A stretch of 64,000 nucleotides of DNA from Pinus tabuliformis (Eukaryota; Streptophyta; Pinopsida; Pinales; Pinaceae), in the NCBI GenBank assembly GCA_031772625.1, contig CM062808.1:476157655-476221654 (forward strand), read 5' to 3'. Shown here one piece after another: positions 23,652 through 35,214 of the stretch (positions within the stretch are counted from its first letter, which is position 1; each line of letters opens with the position of its first letter). The notes under the pieces are model-generated. The model was not told the origin of the DNA. It saw nothing but the letters and a program-made list of their open reading frames with translations, and did not search any database. The position numbers and the translations under genes are program-made.

Positions 23652-24374
23652 ATGCCCCGAGGAAAGAAAATGAAAACACCTAGTAAGGAACTTGAAAGCT
23701 CTAGCATGACTCATGAAGAAGAGGAAGAAATGCTACATGATATATCAAAATTACAAGAACAAGTGCAACAAATGTCACGCTCACAAAAGCTAACAGAAGC
23801 TAAGATAAATGGCGTGGAATCTAAGATAAATGGCGTGGAATCTAAGATGAATGACGTGGAAGCTAAGATGGATGATTTGAAGATAGATTTGAAGACAGAC
23901 ATGGAAGAATTGAAGATAAATATGAATAAGTTGCTACAAGAAAGGGTCACTAAGGGTGAAAGGGTAGTAAAGGAAACTCATGATGAGAACAAAAGAAATG
24001 TTAATCATGATTCCATAGACTCTAATGTTGGATCAAAGACCCACCATATTCCAAAAATCGATATGAGGAAGTTTGATGGCAAGGATCCCGCAACATGGAT
24101 ATTACAGATGGAGCAATTTTTCGATCTCAATAATGTGCAAAACACACAAAAGGTACGTATGGAAACTTTATATTTGGAACCAAATCAGTTTGTATGGTAT
24201 CAATGGCTTTTCTCTCGTAAACAATTTATCACTTGGGCAATTTTTACGGAAGAATTGATAGCACATTATGAGGATACAAAAAGCAACACTTTTTTTAGCC
24301 AATTGATAAGTCTCAAACAAAAGGGTTCAATAATGGAGCACATTGAGGAGTTCCAAAAATTGAACATAAGGTAA
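23652..24374 (+). pseudogene. Chromovirus gag, N-terminal part (frameshifted)
   Basis: This encodes the structural protein of the virus-like particle. ATG at 23652 starts a 240-residue frame. Residues 1-30 are basic and then acidic. Residues about 25-105 form a strong coiled-coil region containing four 7-residue repeats (KINGVES, KINGVES, KMNDVEA, KMDDLKI) encoded by 21-bp repeats. The capsid starts near residue 140 with a KFDGKDPATWI block. The frame ends at a TAA (24372-24374). The capsid continues one frame over from 24371, so one base has been lost here. The rest of gag lies in the next frame. Confidence 0.88.
23802..23885 (+). repeat. Four 21-bp in-frame repeats in gag
   Basis: Units start at 23802, 23823, 23844 and 23865. 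The first two are identical, the third differs at a few positions and the fourth is divergent. Each encodes one heptad of the coiled coil. Confidence 0.9.
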
Positions 24375-26818
24375 AAGATATTCCAGAGGAGCATAGGATT
24401 GATGTGTTCATAGGGTCTTTAAAGGATAATATCCAACATGATGTTCGCCTTTGGGAACCTGATTCATTAGAGAAGGCATTCAGGTTAGCAAGAAAAATGG
24501 AAAGCAAAATTATGGCAACCAGGAAGCATACCACTCACAACTATAAAGACGGAAGTGTTGTTGCCGCTAGTCTTCCACAACCTATAAGGTTGACACCACA
24601 ACAATTGGAAGAAAAAAGAGCAAAAGGGCTTTGTTACAGTTGTGATAGCAAATACACTAAAGGTCATAAGTGTGCTGAGAAGAAATTATTCTACATAGAT
24701 TGTGAAGAGGAAGAAGAAAAGGAGCAAGAAAGGTCAAAAGAAGAGGATATACTCCAGAAACAAAGCCTAGATAAAGAAGAAATGAATCTGACCATATCTT
24801 GTAATGCATTGGCGGGAATTACCACTCCTCAAACCATCAAGATAGAAGGACAAATCAAGAAGAAAAAGGTAATAGTGTTGATTGATTCAGGAAGTACCCA
24901 CAATTTTATTCATTGTAAGGTAGCAAAAGAATTGAATTGCTTCTTATATCCAGCACCAGAGTGTCAAGTGATGATTGCAAATGGAGGAACAATAAATTGC
25001 TCTGGAAAGTGCCATAATATCAAGCTATCCATGGGAGAATATGTATTGACTAGCCCAATGCTTTCCATTCCAATGGGAGGTGCTGATGTTGTACTAGGAG
25101 TCCAATGGCTACAATCCTTGGGTACAATAGCTTTTAATTTTCAAGAACTTTTCATGAAATTTTCTATGGAAGGAAAGGAAGTTGAATTAAGGGGTATTGC
25201 AGGGAAACCGGGAAAGATAATCAGCTCTAACGGTATGACAAAGCTTCTAAAAAAGGAACAAAGAGGTGTAATTGCACAATTATGTTCGCTAGATGTTTCC
25301 ACATTGGAATCATCTATTTCTCCAGATCTCCAAAAAGTCTTGGACAATCATTCCAAGGTATTTGAGACTCCCAAAGGTCTCCCACCTATTCGTGATCATG
25401 ATCATGCTATTCATCTGATTCCAGGAAGTGTTCCTCCAAACATCAGGCCGTACAGATATCCCTATGTCCAAAAGAGTGAAATTGAACGTATGGTTGCAGA
25501 AATGCTAGAGGCTGGTATAATTCAACCGAGTCAAAGTTCTTTCTCTGCTCCAGTAGTATTGGTGCACAAGAAGGATGGATCATGGCGCATGTGTCCAGAT
25601 TATAGGGAGCTCAACAAGCTCACTATTAAAGATAAGTTCCCCATTCCTGTCATTGATGAATTACTGGATGAATTGCATGGATCAATTTACTTCACCAAGT
25701 TGGATCTTCGTTCAGGATATCATCAAATCAGAATGAAGATTGAAGACATTCCGAAAACAACATTTAGAACTCATGAGGGTCATTATGAATTTTTGGTCAT
25801 GCCTTTTGGCCTTACCAATGCACCTTCAACATTTCAAGGTTTGATGAATTCAATTTTCAAACCATTCCTTAGAAAATTTGTGTTAGTATTTTTTGATGAT
25901 ATACTAATCTACAGCAAGTCTTGGAAGGATCATGTTGAACATGTTGACAGGGTGCTACAACTATTGGAGGAGAAACAATTATATGCAAAAAGATCCAAAT
26001 GTTTCTTTGGAGTCCAAGAGGTGGAATATCTGGGTCATATTGTATCTCATGAAGGAGTTAAGGTAGACCCTAGCAAAATTAAAGCCATTAAGGAATGGAA
26101 AATCCCCACATCCATAAAGCATCTGCGAGGATTTCTCGGGTTGACAGGGTATTATCGCAAGTTTGTTAAGAATTATGGGAGAATAGCAGCACCTCTAACA
26201 ACATTATTGAAGAAAGATGCATTTTCATGGACTCCGGAAGCAACAAAGGCCTTTGAACATCTTAAAGAGGCAATGTGCCAAGCACCGGTCTTAGCTACAC
26301 CGGACTTCACAAAAACCTTTATTGTGGAATGTGATGCTTCAGGAAATGGAATTGGTGCTGTTCTAATGCAAGATGAAAGACCCATTGCTTTTGAAAGTCG
26401 TCCAATCAAGGGAAAGTTTTTAAGCAAAGCTATTTATGAGAAGGAAATGTTGGCAATACTCCATGCACTTAAGAAATGGCGACCCTACCTAATGGGAAGA
26501 CACTTCAAGGTAAAAACGGATCATGATAGCCTTAAATACTTTTTAGAACAAAGATTATCCTCTGAAGAGCAACAAAAGTGGGTCACAAAGATGTTGGGTT
26601 ATGACTTTGAAATCATCTACAAAAAAGGGAAGCAAAATGTGGTGGCAGATGCACTCTCAAGAAAGGATGAGGATGTGGAAGCATTGTTGTGTGCCATTTC
26701 TATTATCCAACCAGATTGGATAAATGAAGCAAGGGAGGAATGGAAGAATGACGAAGAAGTGTGGGCACTTATTCGAAAGTTACAACAAGATTCCAGTACG
26801 TCTGATACATTTAGCTGA
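24371..26818 (+). pseudogene. Chromovirus gag C-terminus, protease, reverse transcriptase and RNase H
   Basis: The open frame has its first possible start codon at 24404 but is really the continuation of gag. In order: rest of the capsid; a zinc knuckle [14 protein letters not shown] (near 24635-24675); protease with [12 protein letters not shown] (near 24875-24910); reverse transcriptase (about 25430-26100) with [31 protein letters not shown] and catalytic FFDDILIYS; RNase H (about 26310-26680) with [35 protein letters not shown] and VVADALSRK. All catalytic residues I can check are present. The frame ends at TGA 26816-26818, which interrupts coding that continues in the same frame to about 26880. 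Confidence 0.92.
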
Positions 26819-28143
26819 CAAAATGATTCGTTATGGTACAAAGATCGCTTATACCTCTGTAAGAATTCCCAGCTAAAAAAAAGATTCTTATGGAATTGCA
26901 CACTTCTCCCTTAGGAGGGCACTCAGGATTTTTAAAAACTTACCACAGGGTTAAGAAGGAATTTTTTTGGGATGGCCTTAAATCAGATATTCAAAAGTTT
27001 GTGGCAGAATGTTTGGTTTGCCAACAAAATAAAGTTGAAACAATTAAGACACCGGGTCTATTACAACCTTTATCCATTCCAAGCCAACGTTGGGAGGAGG
27101 TTTCAATGGATTTTATCACAGGTTTACCCAAGTCTGAGGGAAAGAGTGTCATCATGGTGGTAGTTGACAGACTTACCAAGTATGCACACTTTTGTGCATT
27201 ATCACATCCATTTAAAGCCAGTACAGTTTCTACTGCATTTATGGAAACAATTCAAAAGCTACATGGAAACCCAAAGATTATTGTAAGTGACAGAGATCCC
27301 ATTTTCACTGGAAATTTTTGGACAGAATTATTTTCTTGTCTTGGTACTCAGTTAGCTCATAGCTCATCTTATCATCCTCAATCTGATGGGCAAACTGAGA
27401 TAGTAAACAAATGTTTGGAAGGATATCTTCGTTGCTTTGTATCTGATAAACAGACACAATGGGTCAAATGGTTGCCTCTGGCTGAATGGTGGTATAACAC
27501 TTCCTTCCATACAGCAACAAAAATGACCCCATTTATGGCACTTTATGGGTATCAACCACCATCCATCACATCATATTTAAGAGAAAATTCTAAGGTTCAG
27601 GCAGTGGAACATCACATCGAACATCAACAACAAGTCCTCCAACTCTTAAAGGATAACCTCGTGTTGGCACAGAATAGAATGAAACAACAGGCAGATCAAC
27701 ATCGCAGTGAAAGAAGTTTTGATGTAGGTGATTGGGTATTCCTACGGCTACAACCATATAAGCAAATGTCCCTCAAGCAAGCTAAGAAGGATAATAAATT
27801 ATCACCAAAGTATTATGGTCCGTACAAGGTGTTGCAAAAGATTGGTACTATGGCATACAAATTGGAGCTTCCTGCAGCTTCTCGATTGCACCCAGTTTTC
27901 CATGTTTCATGTTTAAAGAAGGTTATAGGCGACAAGCTCCCAGTTCAAACAATATTGCCAGAACTTGACGAGGAAGGAAAAATTATATTGGAACCGGAAG
28001 CAGTCACAGAAACAAGAACTCGACAGCTACGAAATCGATCAATTTCAGAGTATCTTATCAAGTGGAAGAACTTATCCGCTGAAGATTCCACATGGGAGGA
28101 TGAGAATTTTATGAAGAAGTATCCAGAACTACTCAAGCATTGA
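26819..28143 (+). pseudogene. Chromovirus integrase with C-terminal chromodomain
   Basis: Integrase joins element DNA to the host chromosome. After the TGA the same frame runs to an A8 tract (26875-26882), where it shifts to the frame opening at 26890. The zinc-binding region shows HTSPLGGHSGF, a second His and CLVCQQNK. The catalytic core shows DFITGLPKSE, VSDRDPIF and SDGQTEIVN (D, D, E present). A GPYKVLQKIG motif and LHPVFHVSCLKK follow. The last ~45 residues (SEYLIKWKNLSAEDSTWED) form a chromodomain, known in chromoviruses to direct integration to heterochromatin. The stop at 28141 is close to the polypurine tract. Confidence 0.93.
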
Positions 28144-28158
28144 GGACAACACTTTTTT

Positions 28159-28172
28159 GAAGGAGAGGGGCA
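28159..28172 (+). promoter_or_regulatory. Polypurine tract of the chromovirus
   Basis: gaaggagaggggca immediately precedes the 3' LTR start. Confidence 0.85.
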
Positions 28173-28504
28173 TGTTGGGTCCCTATAATACTAGTGATTA
28201 CCCCATTACTATTGTAGTTATACCCCTTATTAATATTGTTGTGCCCCTATTGCCCCCATATTGTTATCATTTTGCCCCATAGAATCCCTCTATTGTTATT
28301 TTTGTGGCTTTATATTATTATTGTTAGGTCGGCTGGATTATATTGTGACTCCTTAGACTCCTATATATAGAAATGAGGTTTTACATTTGTATCATCCAAG
28401 AATTGTTCATTTATGTAATGTAAAGGAGGTTTCCCCCTCGAAGAGGCTGAATTATAAGGCATTGATCTATCTTTTCTATCTTTTCTTGAGATGGTTTCAT
28501 AACA
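28173..28504 (+). repeat. 3' LTR of the chromovirus
   Basis: This 332-bp LTR matches 22652-22984 except for about eight substitutions and one deleted base. Confidence 0.95.
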
Positions 28505-28509
28505 TTTCC
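28505..28509. repeat. Right 5-bp target-site duplication (tttcc)
   Basis: It is identical to 22647-22651. Confidence 0.92.
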
Positions 28510-29226
28510 TCCCATAACCTTCGTGATGGTGTAATGCCTGTATCAGAGTGGTCAAATCTTTTGATGGGCTTCGAAAAGGTGTTCTTTCTACAAATGTAAC
28601 CAAACTTTGTCGACCACCTAAAACTCATGTGGCTCCAAATGTTGATCATGTCATTGCTTGTAGTTGGCATTGGACTTCTCCATTATGTCATGAACCTACT
28701 GGAAGATGTGTTGGATGTGATCAATAAAATTGGTTGTTTTATCAGCCTCAAACTACACATGTATGGATTTTGCCTGTGTAGTTGCATGAGGGATGGAAAC
28801 ATAAATCGAAAACCATGGTTGAAATCCCAAACCCACTTGAAAGGGACTGCGGCTAGTTGATCTATGGAGAGCTATGTTATAACTATGTTGCACATAGGGA
28901 AGGCCCTCATCCTATTTCCATGGATTCTTGGAGTTGTACACGTGTAGTATGTGCACTATCATTCTATTGACGACCTCTATTTGGACATAAGTCTGTGGAT
29001 GGAATGCAGTTGACTTAGTGAGCCTGGTGTCCAATAGTATCCATAGGCTCAACTAGAATTTGCTCAAGAACCTGCTATCTCGATCTGAGATAATGCTCTG
29101 TGGGATCCCAAAATGTACCCACACTCATTTGAAGAATATTTTTATAGTGTCCTTTGTTTTGATACACTTCTTGCAGGCCGTTAATATAGCCATTTTAGAA
29201 AAACTATCCACGACCAAAAATACACA
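28510..29226 (-). pseudogene. Array body C: integrase, continued
   Basis: It continues body C after the chromovirus. It aligns with 13930-14640 of body A and 17355-18080 of body B. The minus-strand integrase coding is badly broken. Similarity ends near 29226-29235, where an unrelated sequence begins, so the rest of body C and its 5' LTR are not found here. Confidence 0.7.
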
Positions 29227-29235
29227 ACATTACAA

Positions 29236-31224
29236 TGATTGGAGGTGAGCCCTTGTATTGCACCAAGAGTGTTGTAACTCCCAAGGGCTTCTCAACTCTA
29301 TTTATCAACCAGGGGTTCATACAAACTTCGAGGTGACAGTGTTATATATGCAGTAGATGGAATTCTACTCATGCTACCCTTAACTAGGACATTTGATAAA
29401 GAGTGCTCCAAGACCATTCTTCTACTAAATTAGGGGGAAATTAACTACTGAAATTGCAATTCTGAAGCTAGCTCTAATGTCAAAGGTAAATGCTTTTCAA
29501 ACCCTAACTTGTAGATGCTACCAACTTGTAAATGCTACTGAATCAATTCATGAAAGAACACAAGAGTTATACTACCTACAGAAAGGAAACTACATTATTT
29601 TTCAATCAACCATCTAGCTATCAAATTCACTTGTAAACAGGCCACTATCCTACCAAAACATAACTCAATATTTTCTACATCATCTATCTAATTCACACTT
29701 GCATATAAATCAATGTTCTACTTATGTTAAATCTGTGATAAAGAAGCTAACACTATTATATCTTCTAGTGAAGGAAAAAGGATGGTTGGAATGGCCTAGG
29801 TCTTGCCATTGATCATGGAGTCCAAGCTAGGGGTCAACCTACTCCTAAAATAAGTCAAACTTGCACCACGGGTCAAAAAATGGGCTTAAAAAAGCTTCTA
29901 TAGGCATGTATAGCAAGTTGCTACAGGAACCCTGTATTGCTACAGGAATGCTTGTACTGCTACACGAAGGCTACCGAGAGGTTTGGAAGGTAGGAATGAT
30001 GATATCAAGGGATGGAAAGGTGGATGGAGGTTGTGGTATATGGATGAAAGGTTTCCAACACCCTAGCCAATCTCAACACCTCAAGAAGGCATGTTTTGAA
30101 CTAAGAGGGTTGCTCACGATGACCTAAGAGAAGGAGCTCAAGAAAAACATTTGGGATTCATCAAAGAGGGTGAAGAATTCCTAGATGGATATGGTGAAAG
30201 GCCCCTTTCCTATAGATCCAACAGTCCTGTAACATCACATGCACATTCTCTCTTATCATTTACAAAATAACATACCTGGTGGTGGAGATTCTGGAGAAGA
30301 TGAGATGAATTTAAACACTATCTAATTTATGCCAAAATCTCTAATCTAGGAAATGAATCAACTACTAAGCTAGAGAAAACATATGCAAAACCATATAACT
30401 AATATAGACCTTCTTCCAAGAAATCATAAACATCACATTTTTGGGCTGTGATTGTAGATTCCTCTATTCATGCTCTCATGAGAGAGATGAAATAGAGGTA
30501 GTAGTCATAGGATTTTTGAGGAATTATATTCTAATCAAATGCAGAAAACTAACAAACATTCTAAGCTAAAAAGAAATACCAATACATAAGAGGGGCCTAA
30601 GCCACTGTGGTTGGGCCCAAACCTAAGAGCCTCAGCCCTCTGAAACTAACTCAGTGATGGATCAATAAGAAACTCCTCATTATCATTGCATCAATGTCAA
30701 ATACATCACATAATAAGTCAGAAATAACCATATCAAGTGCTTGAGCTAAATAGCCTCTTATTTTAAAGCAAACTTCGAATCCTAATGAGCTCTTTGACAT
30801 GTTTATTTATAGAATATGGTAGATACCAACATCTCCCTAGAAAATAGGGATGTTTGTCTCCCAAAACTTAAGAAATGTGGATCTAGATCTCCTTGAACTA
30901 CACTTGATTGACTGCCAATGACCTCGAGATGATGAGAGAGAAAGTGTTGATTTTGGTTGATTGAGGGAGTTAAGGAGGTGGAAAACCTCGTAGAATCTAT
31001 CCTTGCTATCTATTTCAAGCTCCTACATTGAAATCATCTCAAAATTGCTCCATTTCTTGCATTTAAACCATACTAGGTGACATGACATAGCAAAACATCT
31101 TTTACCCCTCTCACTAAGCATAATATAACAAAAATTGTAAATAAATGTGAGAAAGAGATAGTTCTAAAGTTGGAGAATAGCATTATGACCCTTATGATAT
31201 ACCTATTGATGAGCCTCATCATCA
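29236..31224 (-). repeat. Candidate large minus-strand LTR (about 2 kb)
   Basis: No protein domain is visible in this stretch. At its high end the minus strand reads AGTAGGGGGG followed by TGATGATGAGGC, which looks like a polypurine tract followed by an LTR start. At its low end, where body C stops, the minus strand ends ...CCTCCAATCA. This would be a TGAT...ATCA LTR that truncated body C. No second copy lies in the window, so this is unproven. Confidence 0.3.
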
Positions 31225-31377
31225 CCCCCCTACTAAAATTTTTGCTCATCATTTGGGCAACTTAGTCATCTATGTCCATGTCCTTCATGGCCCTGGTGGC
31301 TTCTCTGACATCCCAAGGCTCCTCAGATGGTGTGCCTTCTTAAGGATAGAAGCTTGCATTCTTTTCTATTTATGTCT
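31225..31377. other. Short interior stub next to the candidate LTR
   Basis: This is a 150-bp stretch between the candidate polypurine tract and the next element. The minus strand reads as an acidic, uninterpretable peptide. No gene can be supported. Confidence 0.3.
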
Positions 31378-32269
31378 GTTAGGTAGGGTACCCCTAGATC
31401 AAAGTTTTCTCAAAATTTTGTAAAGAGCCCGGATTTTGAGGAGCGAAGCGCACTTCGCGCAGTGTTTTAGGAGTCATAGGGGCTTTAGGGAGGGTCAAAT
31501 TCCCTTATTTTGTAAAAGGATGAGATAAATTTGTATGTTTTGTGCTCCACCCATTGTTTGCAGAACATGGTATTGTAAGAGAAAATGATATATAAAGGTT
31601 TGTCTTAGTAAGTCAAAGGCAATCAATTGATGGATATGTTTTGAGTTTGTAATTGTCATATCTTTCTGGTTTAGAGCGAAGTGGAAGGCTCCTACAGTTG
31701 TGTGTGCGGAGACCCTGGTAAGTCTGCAGTTGTATTCACAGGGTAAGAAGGATTGTAATTGTGAAAATTTGAAGATAATAAAGAAGATTTTGAAGGAAAA
31801 CATGTGTACTTACATTTTGTACTTTACTTTATGCAATTACTGTTTACTTTTGTGTTGCGTAGTAAAATATAAGATTATAATTAATATATGAATGTTGTTA
31901 CAATTAATTACAGTTAAGGTCCATTGGTTTATGCACAATAGATTTTGGGTCTGTGAAATAGTATTTCTGTATGAATAGATCAGATTCGGTATAATATTAA
32001 GGTCATGTAGCATGGTAATAGATCTATAGGTGAGTCAGACTAAGTCAACATCCACACAGCATATCCTTTTGTATGCAGAAACTTGGTTCCAGCATCCCCC
32101 AATATTTCCTTGGGTGAGATTGTGGTCTGCATGAGAAGATCGTTGCCAAAAGGGTCGGTGACAAGGGTTTTGTTGGTTAGCGCAACAAACTCTGAACTTG
32201 GGTCTAAGCCCCTCAAGCTAACAAATTGTTCCATTGTTAGGATTGGGATTTATCTAAGGGATATGTGAT
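31378..32269 (+). other. Probable 5' LTR and leader of the 31-39 kb Ty3/gypsy element
   Basis: The stretch contains a TATA-like atatataaagg near 31588-31600 and a polyadenylation-like aataaag near 31778, placed as in an LTR. A stem-loop GCGAAG-CGCA-CTTCGC lies at 31443-31458. The region beginning at 38850 shows only weak similarity to 31400-31500. If that is the 3' LTR, the pair is very diverged. An open minus-strand frame (32234-32040) has protein-like composition but no recognised domain. Confidence 0.35.
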
Positions 32270-34260
32270 GTGGCATCCAACCAGAGAAGAGATTCAAGAT
32301 TGGGTCAATCTGAAGGTGCGTCAATTTGCAGCACAAGAGAATATTAAATTTGCACTTGTCAACAAAAAGGTGGTTGTAGAAGTATAACTTTATAGATTAG
32401 CACAAGATATTTTTCGCATCATTTGCTAACAAGCTACACGAGTGGCTTTTGAAACTAGCTTAAATTCAACCTTGTTGGAAGCATGACTCAAGGAGACTGA
32501 AAATAAGATCACAAGAGATGTTGATTATTGGATCGATAGTTTTCTTAGAGGCTTTATTACTGAATTCACGATTGATATGTCGGTATCCTACAGTGAAGCT
32601 GAGTGCTAGTTTTTCAAGGGTCTGCGAGGTAAGTATTTGAATTCCTTAAATGTCTGGATTAAGATGATGTTATATGAGAAGGGCGTATGCAAGCAGATTT
32701 ATGTTTAAAGGAAGCAAGACTAGATCTACGTGGAGCGGAAAGAGATTCAAAATAGACCACGATAATTTCGTTGAAGCTATTTACAGTCCGTTATTGGGTG
32801 AATCAGAAAGCAAAGAAGAAAGGAGCAACCCTAGCACACATAGAGGTGTGTCACATTCAATTAATCAAGGCATTTATGTGATTCCCCATCCGACCACTCC
32901 ACCTCCACCTCCACCTCCACCCCCACTTCTCCCATTCAATATCGCTAACACAGTAAAGATTCTTGTTTTTTAGGGTCAAGGATCAGAGGATCCCAAGAAA
33001 TTTTGGTTTGTCGCCAAAGCTGTATGGAAAGAACAACAAATCAATGAAAAAAATATGAATAAATATCAGCTTGTCATAACACTACAGGATATAGTGTTTT
33101 CATGGTATATTAAGTACAGTACAACAACCCAACCGCTTCGCTAGCTGACATAAAGAAAGCACTGAATGTACAGTTCAAGAAACCAAATTCGCAGTCGTAG
33201 TGCATTACAGAGATGAAATAGATTAAGTAAGTAGTCAATGAGACTACCTAGGAATTATATCAGAGATTAAAATGTTTGTTGGTAAAAGGAAACTTTTAGA
33301 TCTCTGATGAGAAACACAAAGATTGGTATATAGCTGCACTATTGCCGCATCTCATATTATCGCTATCACAATAAAAGATCACATCGCAAGCTGAGGCATT
33401 AGAAATTGCGATGAAGCTAGAAGCATCGTTGGTACAGGATACTCATGTAGGATTTCAGTAGATACAGACCCAATTAGCAAGCTTACATATGGAGATACAA
33501 GATTTGAAGGAGGGAAAATAAGTTCAACCTGATATGCGCTTAGACGTTTGGTGGATAAAGTGTAAAGCGGAAGGTCACTATAAGGACCAGTGTCCTATCT
33601 ATCATGATTATTTGGCTGTTGGAGGTCCTAATCCTCTAAAACTGGAACCTAGTGCTAGACCAAGTACTGAATTGAGTGTTTGGTGTAGTACTTGCCGAAT
33701 TGCAGGCCAAAACCCAATTGACCACTGTTATTTGTTACAAAAGTATGTGTAGTTGCCAAAGCAATTATTTTGTAACTTCTCCCGGTCTGTAGGACATGAC
33801 AAAAGAAATTTTCGCAGCTATGATTTGATGAGAGAGAAAAATGAAGCGTACAAAATGTAAGTTGAAGGCTGTGTTTAGGAAGATCATGGTTCACCTATAG
33901 CCCGTGGAGGATTTCAAGGCCGAGGACGCGATCGAGGGAGCATTGGATGAGGTCGAGGTCAGATTATATGTTATAACTATGGTGAATCTAGCCATTTTGC
34001 ACAGGATTGCCTGAACCCCACTACCCCTTCCTATAATTATTGTAGACAGTTCAACCATGTAATAGAGAGTTTTCCTATTTTGATGGCTAAAATGTAGGAA
34101 AAGAAGAATCAGCAGCCTACGTAGAACTTACAAATGATGAGGGCTAAATTGTGTGAAGATGATCCAAGTGTTAACATAGTGACACGAACTGGCACAACTA
34201 CAGGAGGAGATAAAATAGATGGAAAAAATCATATGGCGGATACATGGGCTAGGAAGGCTA
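32270..34260 (+). pseudogene. gag of the 31-39 kb Ty3/gypsy element, with zinc-knuckle array
   Basis: This is the structural protein of an old element, read through many stops. After an N-terminal region (32270-32880) and a proline tract (about 32895-32925), a capsid block appears at 32970-33120 (DPKKFWFVAKAVW, then SWYIKYS). Between about 33550 and 34075 come five CCHC-like segments: KCKAEGHYKDQC, CSTCRIAGQNPIDHC, CNFSRSVGHDKRNF, CYNYGESSHFAQDC and YNYCRQFNHVIESFP. Each has lost at least one ligand. An RG-rich stretch (GRGRDRGS) lies between the third and fourth. Protease follows. Confidence 0.7.
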
Positions 34261-34499
34261 GATAAAAGGATATCCGGTTCAATATGCAGAGGGAGAAAGA
34301 AACCTTCATGGAAGCAAAGAAGAGTTTCATGGACCCGGGAGCTTTGACATCAAAGACCCAGATGAAACTAGTACCACAGAAGAATAATCCTGAAGTGGTT
34401 ACTATGACAAAGAACCCTGACCCGGCCATTCTGAAGTCCTTTCTACAAACATGTATGAAGTTGCTAAGGGATCAAAAAGCAGCGAAAGGATTACAAGAA

Positions 34500-35147
34500 C
34501 TAATCTAAAATTGCATTGGTAAAGAGAAGCCACAACCTGAAAAACGTGCAGTAAAAAAAGTATACGGAAATAAGAAAAGAATCAACCGAGAGATGTGATT
34601 AAAAACGCAGATCGGAAAATTTGAAATGGATCAAGTAATTCTTGACTTGGGATCGGATGTGAATGTATTACCGAAGTAGACCTGGGAGTGAATGTCGTAA
34701 CCAAACCTACAATGGTCATCAATTCAGCTGCGCATGGCTAATTAGTAGAAAATCATTCCAATGGGTCGATTGCATGGTGTTGTTGTGGACACTGAAGGAG
34801 TAAGCATGGTGGCAGAATTTGAAGTCATTGAGATTATGGACTACAACAATCCATATTCAAATTTACTTGGAATCGATTGGGATTTTGATATGGACGCCAT
34901 AATCAATTTGAAGAGAAGAATTATGGTATTTGAGAAGAATGGTACTAGGGTCATTCCTTTGGACCCCTCTAAAGGATCGTGGTATACAGAACCTATCTGC
35001 GACGAATATGGCAATGAAGATATTGAGAATATCTATAAGTTAACTGTGCAGGATGAGGATTGGAACAACCCCACTGTAGATGGGAGGATAAGGTGGGAAA
35101 AGGATAGTTCATGTATCTTGGACTTTGATGAAGAATTGGACAACTAG
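34500..35147 (+). pseudogene. Aspartic protease region of the 31-39 kb element
   Basis: The active-site block reads ILDLGSDVNVLPK near 34640-34677. D-L-G-S rather than D-S/T-G is, as far as I recall, usual for this plant Ty3/gypsy family. The continuing frame 34761-35147 contains GRLHGVVVDTEG, FEVIEIMDYNNPY, LLGIDWDFD and IINLKRR, then VIPLDPSKG...YTEPI, all characteristic of the same protease region. Stops near 34677, 34692 and 34740 break it. Confidence 0.7.
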
Positions 35148-35214
35148 CAGAACTGGTTTCACGAAGTTTCTACTCTACGTTGTAACATACTTACAAAATC
35201 TCTTCACTGCATCT

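Larger units (their letters stand above)
22652..28504 (+). mobile_element. Nearly intact Ty3/gypsy chromovirus (5.85 kb)
   Basis: LTRs of 333 and 332 bp, perfect tttcc duplications, a tRNA-Met primer site and an LTR-adjacent polypurine tract define the ends exactly. The interior encodes gag with a coiled coil and zinc knuckle, protease, reverse transcriptase, RNase H, integrase and a C-terminal chromodomain in standard order. The frame is broken in only three places (near 24371, at 26816-26818, and at an A8 run, 26875-26882). By eye the LTRs differ at about nine positions, so it is a fairly recent insertion. Short LTRs and a chromodomain suggest a Reina-like chromovirus, but the clade assignment is inference. 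Confidence 0.95.
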
